Shown here: positions 33,901-43,300 of the stretch, one piece after another
Layout: each line of letters starts with the position of its first letter
How positions within the stretch are numbered: the stretch's first letter is position 1
Source: Vicia villosa
Lineage: Eukaryota; Streptophyta; Magnoliopsida; Fabales; Fabaceae
Length of the DNA stretch: 64,000 nt
Reading direction: 5' to 3'
Assembly (NCBI RefSeq): GCF_029867415.1
Contig: NW_026705293.1
Location: 62,001 to 126,000 of the forward strand
Made by a program: the position numbers and the translations under genes
Notes under the pieces: model-generated
The model's input: the letters and a program-made list of their open reading frames with translations, nothing else
What the model was told of the DNA's origin: nothing
Databases searched by the model: none

Positions 33901-34009
33901 TGTTGCAAAGACAGTGGTTGGTAAATCAAGACCTACCACAGGCCAGCTTAAGCCTAAGGTTCCAGATTACTTAGTGCACAATGGGGCTTTGCATTTTACT
34001 ATTTCTTAG
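30926..34009 (+). CDS. Ogre gag C-terminus and aspartic protease
   Basis: The open frame is offset from the preceding gag. It begins with a basic and Gln-rich stretch, then a zinc-knuckle-like CPYHQGAPGHNIENC (about residues 130-145). Two similar Cys-rich blocks follow: HNYFTCEICPKNNQGC at 31590 and DFHAYSRCEICRRNSRGC at 31827. The protease lies near residues 550-650, with the active site LIDNGSSLNV (Asp-Asn-Gly in place of Asp-Thr/Ser-Gly) and CLLGRPWIHEAGA. The last 330 residues are acidic and disordered-looking, with repeated SSDEV, SSEEVPP and EEDD patterns, and probably run into the intron that separates protease from RT. The frame has no internal stop. Confidence 0.85.
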   Translation: MNKEPESSVGPRKYGSSFQKKKDQDVSNVLHKIKKKFQPQVATITPVVNSAPAYQPQVSQQQIQQRSQQPQQQVRPPNYNNRAPRYPAFDPVPMPYAELFPTLLAKGLIQTRSPPNPTNSSSPWYKADQSCPYHQGAPGHNIENCFPFKIDVQRLVKSGMLSFKDTNPNVQANPLPQHKEASLNLIDQHPNVIQIYDIRQIGENLVKMHAKQAGYGHVPPHNYFTCEICPKNNQGCAIVQAALQEQMDLGWIQRIRVRTEHDINMVQGCPGECKIYKVEDLEGSAVRFHKTLNGLAYFGTDFHAYSRCEICRRNSRGCLRVRNDIQKLMDDNTITVLANREDDEVFTVSPQINQNEPMQVKYDSRKTAVAPLVIYLPGPVPYESSKAIPYKYNATFIENGKEIPLPSVVNIADVSRVTRSGRVFNRTTENVEKPSEEVPHRQDNHPTNAVQAKENDEILKLIQRSEYNIVDQLLHTPSRISVLSVLLSSEAHREALQKVLEQAFVEPSVTISQFNNIVANISAGTNLSFCDEDLPEEGVDHNLPLHISVGCMGDVLTGVLIDNGSSLNVMPKSTLSRLSFEDYPLRKSHVIVKAFDGSRKSVFGEVDLPITIGPQTFKITFQVMDIPAQYSCLLGRPWIHEAGAITSTLHQKLKFIRNDKLVTVCGERALIVSNLSSFSDIEPKEVVGTKFKALSLDKGKEKAASISSYKDTIQVVKDGTTSGWGHINIPTNNKNRTGIGFFPTSSKAIPGIEVVLPIQETFCSGGFLQPVQQTVNTIGTENTDEEEWLSYLNKAGYISLPESDSPCCYPTKGSESKTQPSSDEVTNSFTTRSHGSSEEVPPIPEETWDTLREPSGKFDYMVKYSAPESSRISLEDIVPTGWNSDFEYLSQPKEMYNPCYSSSSTGEIIIEDYIPKSPSEATDLEFTYLVNAILGEEQDQNTEEDDLESVSDNESLHSEDWKFPQKKNRHTPLGNGYAHTAQSAEVEEDRLSVAKTVVGKSRPTTGQLKPKVPDYLVHNGALHFTIS

Positions 34010-34249
34010 GAAAATGTCCCTCTTTGCTTCGCCCAAAGCAATAGAGTTTTGTTTTATAGGGTCTTTGTTTCAAGAAATGACTGTCAATAAATAAAAATGT
34101 CATTCTGTTCCTTCGTTTAGCTTTCCCTTTTCTTTTTTTCGGAAATTGGTAATCCTAAAAAACACCCTTAAAAAACATCAAATATTCCATTAACTGCATA
34201 CACCGAGTCTTCCCTCGTTGTCTAAATAAAACTTATCACACATATGCAG
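33853..34249 (+). other. Candidate pol intron between protease and RT
   Basis: Ogre elements are known to splice an intron between protease and RT. A donor at 33853 (AAATGG|GTATGC) and an acceptor ending at 34249 (CATATGCAG) give a 397-nt intron. The phases agree (two bases before, one after) and the RT frame is open from the acceptor through the ATG at 34287. This would bypass the stop at 34009 and the stops up to 34229. The donor choice is inference; other donors nearby do not fit the phase. Confidence 0.5.
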
Positions 34250-37200
34250 ATTAATCATAAAATACCCCGTTGAAACGTGCGACCGTATGACTTCTCCAAG
34301 CTTTGAGTTTCCTGTATTCGAGGCAGAGGAAGAAGAAGACGAAGAAATATCAAAGGAAATTTCACGGTTACTTCAACAAAAGGAAGAGGCCATTCAGCCA
34401 TACAATGAGCCTCTAGAGATCATTAACCTTGGTTCCGATGGAAACAGAAAAGAGGTTAAGATTGGAGCTTCGCTCAGTTCAGAGATCAGAGAGAGTTTGA
34501 TACAGCTGCTCAAAGAATTCTCAGATGTCTTCGCTTGGTCTTATCAAGATATGCCAGGGTTGGATACCAGTATAGTGGAGCATCACTTGCCATTAAAAGC
34601 AGAATGCCCTCCGGTCAAACAAAAATTAAGAAGAACTCATCCGGAGATGGCCATGAAAATCAAAGAGGAAGTTCAAAAGCAGATCAACGCAGGTTTCCTC
34701 GTCACTTCAGAATACCCTCAGTGGTTAGCTAACATTGTTCCCGTTCCTAAGAAAGACGGAAAAGTCCGCATGTGCGTCGACTACAGAGATTTGAACAAAG
34801 CTAGCCCTAAGGATGATTTTCCTTTACCACATATTGATATGTTGGTAGACAGTACAGCAAAATCCAAAGTCTTCTCATTCATGGACGGATTTTCAGGATA
34901 CAACCAAATCAAAATGGCACCTGAAGACATGGAAAAAACAGCTTTCATCACCCCCTGGGGCACGTTCTGCTACCGTGTTATGCCTTTTGGACTAAAGAAC
35001 GCAGGGGCAACTTATCAAAGGGCCATGACTACACTTTTCCACGACATGATGCATAAAGAAGTGGAAGTTTATGTGGACGACATGATTGCCAAATCAGAAA
35101 ATGAAGAAGATCACATACAGAATCTGACAAAGTTATTTCAACGCTTACGGAAGTTTCAGCTTCGCCTGAACCCCAACAAGTGCACCTTTGGTGTCTACTC
35201 AGGAAAACTCCTTGGTTTCATTGTCAGCAAACGAGGAATTGAAGTAGATCCAGACAAAGTCAAGGCAATTCAAGAAATGCCTTCACCCAGAACCGAGAAA
35301 CAAGTTAGAGGATTTCTTGGACGTCTGAATTACATCTCGAGATTCATATATCTCATGACTGCAACTTGCGCTCCTATTTTCAAACTTCTACGGAAAAATC
35401 AAAGTTGCGTCTGGACAGACGATTGTTAGAAAGCGTTCGACAGCATTAAGGAATATCTGCTCGAACCACCCATCTTGTCTCCTCCAGTGGAAGGAAGACC
35501 TTTGATAATGTACTTAACCGTCTTAGAAGACTCCATGGGTTGTGTCCTTGGACAGCAAGACGAGACAAAGAGAAAAGAGCATGCCATCTACTACCTAAGC
35601 AAGAAATTCACTGACTGTGAATCCCGCTACTCCATGCTCGAGAAGACGTGTTGTGCTTTGGCCTGGGCTGCCAAGCGTCTCCGCCAGTACATGATTCGAC
35701 ATACTACTTGTTTGATCTCTCATATGGATCCAATCAAGTACATCTTTGAGAAGCCTGCCCTAACCGGGAGAATTGCCCGTTGGCAGATGTTGTTATCAGA
35801 ATACGACATTGAGTATCACGCACAAAAAGCCGTGAAAGGAAGCATTCTAGCTGAGCACCTGGCTCACCACCCACTCAATGGTCATGAATCAACCAGTTTC
35901 GACTTTCCGGACGAGGACGTCATGTACCTCAAGATGAAAGATTACGACGAGCCACTACCAGACGAAGGACCTGAGATAGGATCCCAGTGGGGCTTAATCT
36001 TTGACGGAGCTGTCAATGCGTATGGACGAGGAATTGGGGCAATCATTGTTACACCTCAGGGTACCCATATTCCATTTACTGCCAGATTAACTTTCAAGTG
36101 CACAAACAATGAGGCCGAATATGAAGCTTGCATCATGGGTCTCGAAGAAGCCATGGATCTAAGAATCAAACACTTGGATGTATACGGAGATTCTGCTTTG
36201 GTCATCAATCAAATCAAAGGAGAATGGGAAACACGCCAACCAGGGCTAATTCCTTACAAAGACTACGCGAGAAGATTGTTACCATTCTTCGACAGAGTAG
36301 ATTTTCATCACATTCCTCGCGAAGAAAACAACTTGGCTGATGCATTAGCCACACTCTCTTCCATGATTAGGATAAATCATTGGAATGACATTCCTCGGAT
36401 CGATGTTATGCGCCTGGATAGGCCCGCTCATGTGTTCACAGTAGAAGTAATCATCGACGACAAACCGTGGTATCACGACATCAAGAGCTTTCTTCAAAAG
36501 CAAGAGTACCCTCTTGGGACGTCAAAGAAAGATAGAAAGACTTTGAGAAAGTTAGCTGGAAGATTCTTTCTGAATGAAGATATTCTGTACAAGAGAAATT
36601 TCGACATGGTTCTGCTCAGATGCGTTGACAGAAAAGAAGCAGAAATACTCATGAGAGAAATACATGGAAGTTCCTTTGGTACTCACACCAATGGACATAC
36701 CATGACAAGGAAAATACTGAGAGCAGGATATTATTGGCTGACAATGGAGTCAGATTGCTACCAGTACGCAAAGAGGTGTCACAAATGCCAGATCTACGCC
36801 GATAAAATTCATGTGCCACCATCTCTTCTCAACATACTCTCTTCCCCTTGGCCTTTCTCCATGTGGGGAATCGACATGATTGGAATGATCGAGCCAAAAG
36901 CGTCCAGCGGACATCGCTTCATCTTGGTAGCCATAGACTATTTCACCAAATGGGTTGAAGCAGCTTCATATGCAAACGTTACAAGACAAGTTGTCGTCAG
37001 GTTTATCAAGAATCACATCATCTGTCGCTACGGCATTCCTAGCAAGATAATCACTGACAACGGGTCAAATTTGAATAACAAAATGATGAAGGAGCTTTGT
37101 GAAGAATTCAAGATCGAACATCACAACTCATCTCCTTACAGATCAAAGATGAATGAAGCTGTAGAAGCAGCTAACAAAAACATCAAGAAAATCATTCAGA

Positions 37201-37715
37201 AGATGGTCATCACTTACAAAGACTGGCATGAAATGCTCCCGTATGCTCTTCATGGTTACCGTACATCAGTACGTACTTCGACTGGAGCAACTCCTTTCTC
37301 CCTTATATATGGCATGGAGGCAGTCCTACCTATAGAGGTTGAGATTCCATCAATGAGAGTTTTGATGGAGGCAAAATTAACAGAAGCCGAGTGGTGTCAA
37401 AGCAGATTCGATGAATTGAACTTAATCGAAGAAAAGCGCATGACAGCTTTATGCCACGGACAACTATATCAACAAAGAATGAAGAAAGCTTTCGACAAAA
37501 AGGTTCGACCTCGCACAATCAAAGAAGGCGACCTTGTACTAAAAAAGATTCAATCTTTTCTCACAGATTCGAGAGGGAAATGGACTCCCAATTATGACGG
37601 CCCCTACGTGGTCAAGAGAGCTTTCTCAGGAGGAGCCTTAATACTCACGACTATGGATGGAGAAGAATTCACCCGTCCTGTGAACGTCGACGCAGTCAAG
37701 AAATACTTCGCCTAA
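34250..37715 (+). pseudogene. Ogre pol: RT, RNase H, archaeal-like RNase H, integrase; one nonsense codon
   Basis: One frame with a single TAG at 35427-35429, just after DDC and before KAF, in the RT/RNase H junction. RT: VPVPKKDGKVRMCVDYRDLN, FSFMDGFSGYNQI, catalytic VYVDDMIAKS (about 35066). RNase H: MYLTVLEDSMGCVLGQQDE, YLSKKFTDCESRYSMLEKT. A second RNase H (about 35985-36360): QWGLIFDGAVNAYGRGIGAI, NNEAEYEACIMGLEEA, EENNLADALATL; a second RNase H is known for the Tat clade. Integrase: HHCC finger (HGSSFGTHTNGH, CHKCQ), catalytic Asp in GIDMIG, Asp in ITDNGSN and Glu in NEAVEAANKN, spaced 35, all intact. The frame ends at TAA 37713. Only the nonsense codon prevents a full polyprotein. Confidence 0.92.
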
Positions 37716-39020
37716 ATAAACAAAAGAACAGCTCGCTAAGTTGAAAACTCGCAAAGAGCGGCTTAGGCAAAAAAGAGCGTCTCGGTGAATCGAAAACCCG
37801 AAAGGGCGATTCAGGCAAAAATTAGAGACATAAAAAAATATATATTAATCAATCCCGGTAGACTTAAAACCCGAAAGGGGTAGTTTACGCAAAAGTTAGG
37901 GATATATGGCAAGTAACTGTGTTCAGGACAAACTTGATCATTCAAAATCCATAGTGGAGTATTCATCAGCAGTAGGTCATCTTCTACGAAGCACGAATAC
38001 AGCGCAACTCGGAGTGGAAGGGAAAGATAACGGTCGTCACGTTTCATCGTAGCCCTTTTCCCGAAAATTACCAATTTCCAACTTTGTAAATACTCCATGG
38101 AATCAAGCATTTGGCTGATTACCATTCCATATATAATAATTTGAGCCTTGTGCTTTTCCTTTGCAATCTAGTCTTATTCAGTTTCTTGGAATGCATTTTA
38201 AGTTTAAACAGTCAATTTCTTGAAACAAATGTTTTCATAAAACAAAAATGAATTTACTTGCAAAAATAAAGGTGAAATTTCTTTCTAAGGTTTACAAACA
38301 ATAGGAAGAATGCAAACAGTTGCTCCGAGAACGGTTGAGACTCCGGGAACCAATATTTCCCCATGAGGTCGCTTTGCGAACATCTCCCGATGACGGATCT
38401 TTACTTCAATTCATATTACTCATTTCGGACAGCGGACAACTGATAACCAGATATTCCCAACAGAGTTCGAACTACAAGAAGAGGACATCTTCTGATCAAC
38501 AAGAATTCAAGTCGTATCTTAGGATTTTCCATCCGCGACAATTCTATTCACATTCACTTTACATTTTATCATTGTCATAATATTCATGCATACATTACAT
38601 CATAATTGCATAGCCGAATCAGGCTTTGATCCTGTGAATGCATAAGTCATTGAGGCATGAACTCAAGTTTCCCCTGCAAGTTCCGGAGAAACTTTTTTCC
38701 TTCGAAACAACAGTTCATACACAAGGATCTCACCAAGCAAGTCAACAGATGGTAGTCTCCCTCAAAGAGATAGTTTGTTCACTTTTGGAATTCCTCAGCC
38801 GAGAATCTCCTGCAGAGCGACATTCGTCAGTCTTCTTCAGATAAGATAGTCTGCTTCACATTTTGGAATTCCCTACAGGTTTGGTATTTCCCCAGCAGGG
38901 TCAAGAGGTGCCACTTCTTGTCAAAGAAAAATTCAGAATCTCCCAGCAGATCGACAAATGATTCCCCAGCGGAGTCAGCGAATGATAGTCTTCGTCCAGA
39001 AGATAGTTCAGATTCCCCAA

Positions 39021-39420
39021 CAAAGTCAGCAAATGGCAGTCTCTTTCAGCAGAAGACAGTTTGCTCACTTTCTATCATAACAAAGTCAGCAAATGGCAGT
39101 CTCTTTCAGCAGAAGACAGTTTGCTCACTTTCTATCACAACAAAGTCAGCAAATGGCAGTCTCTTTCAGCAGAAGACACTTTGCTCACTTTCTATCATAA
39201 CAAAGTCAGCAAATGGCAGTCTCTTTCAGCAGAAGACAGTTTGCTCACTTTCTATCATAACAAAGTCAGCAAATGGCAGTCTCTTTCAGCAGAAGACAGT
39301 TTGCTCACTTTCTATCATAACAAAGTCAGCAAATGGCAGTCTCTTTCAGCAGAAGACAGTTTGCTCACTTTCTTTCATGACAGGGTCGACAAATGGCAGT
39401 CTCTCCCAGTAGAAGACAGT
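39021..39420 (+). repeat. 60-bp tandem repeat, six near-identical units plus one diverged
   Basis: Units begin at 39021, 39081, 39141, 39201, 39261 and 39321; a seventh at 39381 is diverged. Only one or two bases differ between the first six. Each unit contains the inverted pair GCAAATGGCAGTCT and AGACAGTTTGC. The sense translation SANGSLFQQKTVCSLS repeats as well but is an accident of the 60-bp length. Confidence 0.95.
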
Positions 39421-39428
39421 TTGCTCCC

Positions 39429-39660
39429 CTAACAATTGGCAAATGGCAGTCTTTTCCCAAGAAAAGACAGTTTGTCTGTTAAATACTCAAGAGATCGACA
39501 AATGGCAGTTTCTTCGAACAGTTTGTCTGTTTCTGGGATGTTTAACTCCCCACAGAGTCGATGAATGGCAGTTTTCCTCTTAGGAAAACAGTTCGTTGAT
39601 TCCCCAGGCATCAGTTGACGAATGGCAGTTTTCACCCCGAAAACAGTTCGTCCGCCTTTA
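39429..39660 (+). repeat. Diverged hairpin relatives of the 60-bp unit
   Basis: Four further units keep the inner ATGGCAGT/ACAGTT frame but change both stem arms together. 39438: GGCAAA with TTTGTC and GTCTTTTC with GAAAAGAC. 39497: GACAAA with TTTGTC. About 39560: CGATGAA with TTCGTTG and GTTTTCC with GGAAAAC. 39617: GACGAA with TTCGTC and GTTTTC with GAAAAC. Confidence 0.8.
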
Positions 39661-39740
39661 AACAAAGTCATTAGCCCCTCAAAAGATCATGAGGCCATAT
39701 GACATTCTTTCAAAGACGTCAAGTCAAAAGGGAAGATGGT

Positions 39741-39968
39741 GAAGTTTCTTTACAGCCGTCAAATGGCATCTTATCTCCAAGCGCTGATAAGAAGTTTGAC
39801 GAGGAAACAAACCTTTGAAGTTTCTTTACTACCATCAAATGGTGTCTCGTCTCCAAGTGCTGATGAGAAGTTTGATGAGGAAACAAACCTTTGAAGTTTC
39901 TTTACTACCATCAAATGGCGTCTCGTCTCCAAGTGCTGATGAGAAGTTTGATGAGGAAACAAACCTTT
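39741..39968 (+). repeat. 76-bp tandem repeat, three units
   Basis: Units start at 39741, 39817 and 39893 with GAAGTTTCTTTAC. Units two and three are almost identical; the first differs at several positions. The array is independent of the 60-bp one. Confidence 0.9.
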
Positions 39969-40317
39969 GGAAATTTTCTCTTTATCTGAGATATTGTCCA
40001 AACGCAACTAAGACCAGTTTCGAGATATGGACATCCGAAACAAGGGGAGGTTGTTTACCTTTTTCTAAGTATTAACACTTAGTTAAAGAAGATGGGTTGC
40101 GCATCCTACACTGCCATCCATTCTCCAGAATCCACATCAAGTATTTCTACAGGAGTTGGTCTCCTCATCCCCCGCCAAGTGCGACAACGGGATCAAATCA
40201 TGCAAAGATTTTAACATCTCAGGAGCGCCCAAAATTCGGGCATTCTTTGATATTTAAGTCTCTTTTACGCAGGAGAGATCGAGATATCAATCTCTCTCCC
40301 TCCAGATAAAAGAAACT

Positions 40318-40331
40318 TAAATAGGGGCATC
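40318..40331 (+). other. Polypurine tract of Ogre
   Basis: AATAGGGGCATC lies directly before the 3' LTR start at 40332, the expected primer site for plus-strand synthesis. Confidence 0.6.
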
Positions 40332-43300
40332 TGTCATACCCTAATTTTTGACCCCCCTGAGATGACATATCTTCAGGATTTTCATCAAGTCAAAGTAAGT
40401 ACCCAGGGCAGTCTGGCATTCAATCGAGGGTGTTCAAAGACAAGAAAACTCAGGCAAAGGATCAATCAATAGAGGGATTAGTCTCTAATACAATCATAAG
40501 ACTCAAAAGCTTCATTATTTCACCTATGATTGATTAGACACCCAGTCATCTAAGTACAGAATTACTCAGATCAACAGACTAGGGTTTGGAGCCTATCAAG
40601 GACTAAAATCAGGGATCACCTTTGGGAAACCCTAAAAAGCCCCAGGGAACCATTCAAAGACATCAATCATCTTCAAATAACTCATATGACAAGATCCACT
40701 GGACATTACACCTCAGTTCAAAGTCTACAGTCATCATTGTCCTCTGGTCGACAATTAGGGTTTTTGACCTAATTCACCAAGATAGTTGACTTTTAATCAG
40801 GGCATGGATCCAAAACTCAAGACATGATTCAAGAGTCTCTACTACCTCAATATAATCCATTTACATCATTCATTTGAGGAGAAGATCTTGATTCTACACA
40901 AAAGTCCAAAATCTCACCTTACTAGGAAAAAGTCAACTGTATGGGATCACCATTGACTTTTGAGATTTTTGGTCAAACCATGACTTTTAAGGATCAATAT
41001 CATCAATATATGGATAATGAAGTCATTTGACCAAAGAAATTCAAAGAAATTCATCAAGGAGCAAAAAGTCGGGAATTAGGGTTTTTTAAGGCATGGTGAG
41101 AACTCAAAATTTCACCTACACAACTCAAAAAACTTCCAACATGAAAGTTGTAGATCTTGCAAAATAAAACAACATCTTACAAAGGAACTTTTTTCAAAAG
41201 ATCAATCATTTAAGAGTTTTGGAAATTTTGGAGTTTTAGGTCATAAACACTTAGAAATTTTTCTAAGTGTTTTAACCTAGTTTTCTTCCAACTTTGGCCT
41301 CATTTTTCACAAATTTGCCAAAGGATTCTGAAGAAACTCCAAACTAATGATTTGAAGTAGATGTTTAGGGCTTTCCAAATTGTGTTCAACCTTCTCCAAA
41401 TTCAATTTGAGCTAGGAGTTATGCTTGTTCAAAGTTGGCCTCATGAAGTAAAATTATAGGTCATGTACAATTTGAAACTTTGCAATTTTGTGCATTTTGC
41501 TTCACTAAGTGATGCTACACGACCTCTAATGCATCTGAAACCATACCATACATCAATTTCCATCATTGCATAAGGATTAGAGAAGATTCCCAAAAACAAA
41601 GGCATGTGATTATGTAATGATTGCATTTTTGAATTTATGACAAATTGGTGATTCATCAAAGGAATCTTCTCCCAACCAATTGGAGCTCATTTCTGCAGCC
41701 ATTTGGTCCCCTAAGATCAAGCAAAACCGATGGCTAGGGAGTGGTATCAAAGAGCTCATCATTGCACTTGGAATATTCTTTGAATTCCTTCATGACTAAG
41801 AAACCAAACTCGCTACACTAAGCAAGCTTACTATGATCAATTGCTCTGAACCAATTGCCTATAAATAGAGGCCTCTTTCTCATTCAGAAACCACACCAAA
41901 GCAACAAAATTCTTGCTTTCTCTCTTCTTTCTTCATACTTAAGGTTTTCAATGGTTCTTTGGCAAGAAGACTCGGATTCTTCAAACCAAAGCTCTTCCTT
42001 TGGAATTAAGTATTCAAACACATTAGGGAAGTCATTTAGAGGTGATCCAGACCTCTGAAACACTTCTGTAAGTGAAGAATCATCATCTTCACCTCTCACT
42101 TGGAGTTGTTGCAGTTGGAGGTCCATAGAGTAATTCAGGAGGTTTCAAGCCAAGCCAATCATCCAGGCACACTCCTCAGGTCATAGTGAAGCTAACCAGA
42201 TGGCTGCAGCTCGTCTGTAACTCCAAATTCAACAACCTCCATGTCTACTTGAAGCTCAAATCGAAGGAGGTCCATAGAGCAATTCAGGAGGATTCAAGCT
42301 CCAATAAGCATTCAGTTAGCATCATTGAGTCTCAAGGAAGCTATTGAGATCATTCATTCAAGTCCAGGTGTTCTCCATCACCCTCACGACCTCCATTTTC
42401 AGAGGTAAGTCTCTGAACCTCACCTCTTTAATTTAAGCACTCTTTGAGTTAAAGCTCGATTCTATCTTGTTTAGCATCATCAGAGGATTGAAAACCCTCT
42501 ATCATCTTTCATTTATTCATCTTGTTTGTCATTTAATTTCAAATTTAGGGTTCATGTGTTCTTAGAGTTTTCTGAGAAATTAGGTAGCTATAGTTCATAT
42601 AAATAAATGTTAGTTACATATCTGGATTCGTGAGGAAATTTAGAACAAGATTGATGTTTACATCATGTCATTTAGTTGAGAAACCAGAGAGTTAGGATTT
42701 TGAAAATTCTTGAGCTCGAGGAAGAAGATGACTATGGCCATGGCGCGCAAAATTTAAATCTGGGGCCAAAGTTTATTTTATTTTGAATGGAAGTTGTTTT
42801 ATAAACGACTAAATCGTTACAGCCCAGTGGTAAAGAGTGTTTGTGTGTTGCGCGTGTCCAAAGTCTGGGGTTCGAATCCCCCTCGCCCCAGACTTTTTGA
42901 TTCTTTTATTTTTCAATGATTTATCACTTGTTTTGAAACATAACCAATTGAGTGAGAGTTATTATCACCAAGCGCGCGTTGGCTCAGTGGTGTTGTTTTG
43001 GGCTGGTGGCCTCAAGGGCGTGGGTTCAAATCCTCCAAGGGCCAAAAACTATTTTTTAACACATAATTTCTTTTATTTTCTTCACAACTTCACATGAATA
43101 ATTCACCTATCAAATTAAATCATTTTCACTTCATTTTTCACACACTTGTCATTTAATATATCTATTTTGTAAATAATAAAAAAAAATCATAAAAATATTA
43201 TTTATTTCATGTGTTTTAATTAGGTTTAAAATAGTATGTTTTAAGTGTTTTCTTAAATACTTTAAATGTATATATTCACTTTGTTTTAACCTAATCATTT

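Larger units (their letters stand above)
37716..40331 (+). other. Ogre 3' UTR (2.6 kb), repeat-rich
   Basis: No gene. Parts: three degenerate units around AAAACCCGAAAGGG...TAGGCAAAA at 37725-37905, a 60-bp array at 39021-39420, hairpin relatives to 39660, a 76-bp array at 39741-39968, and the polypurine tract before the 3' LTR. Hypervariable 3' UTRs in Tat/Ogre elements are described as birthplaces of satellite repeats, which fits. Confidence 0.85.

Noticed and set aside
38918..39412. Repetitive 164-codon protein with SANGSLFQQKTVCSLS units
   Set aside because: The frame is open only because the DNA repeat is 60 bp, a multiple of three. A second frame of the same array is open as well.
39021..39420. 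CRISPR-like array of regularly spaced repeats
   Set aside because: The 60-bp units are identical along their whole length with no unique spacers, and they lie in a retrotransposon 3' UTR.
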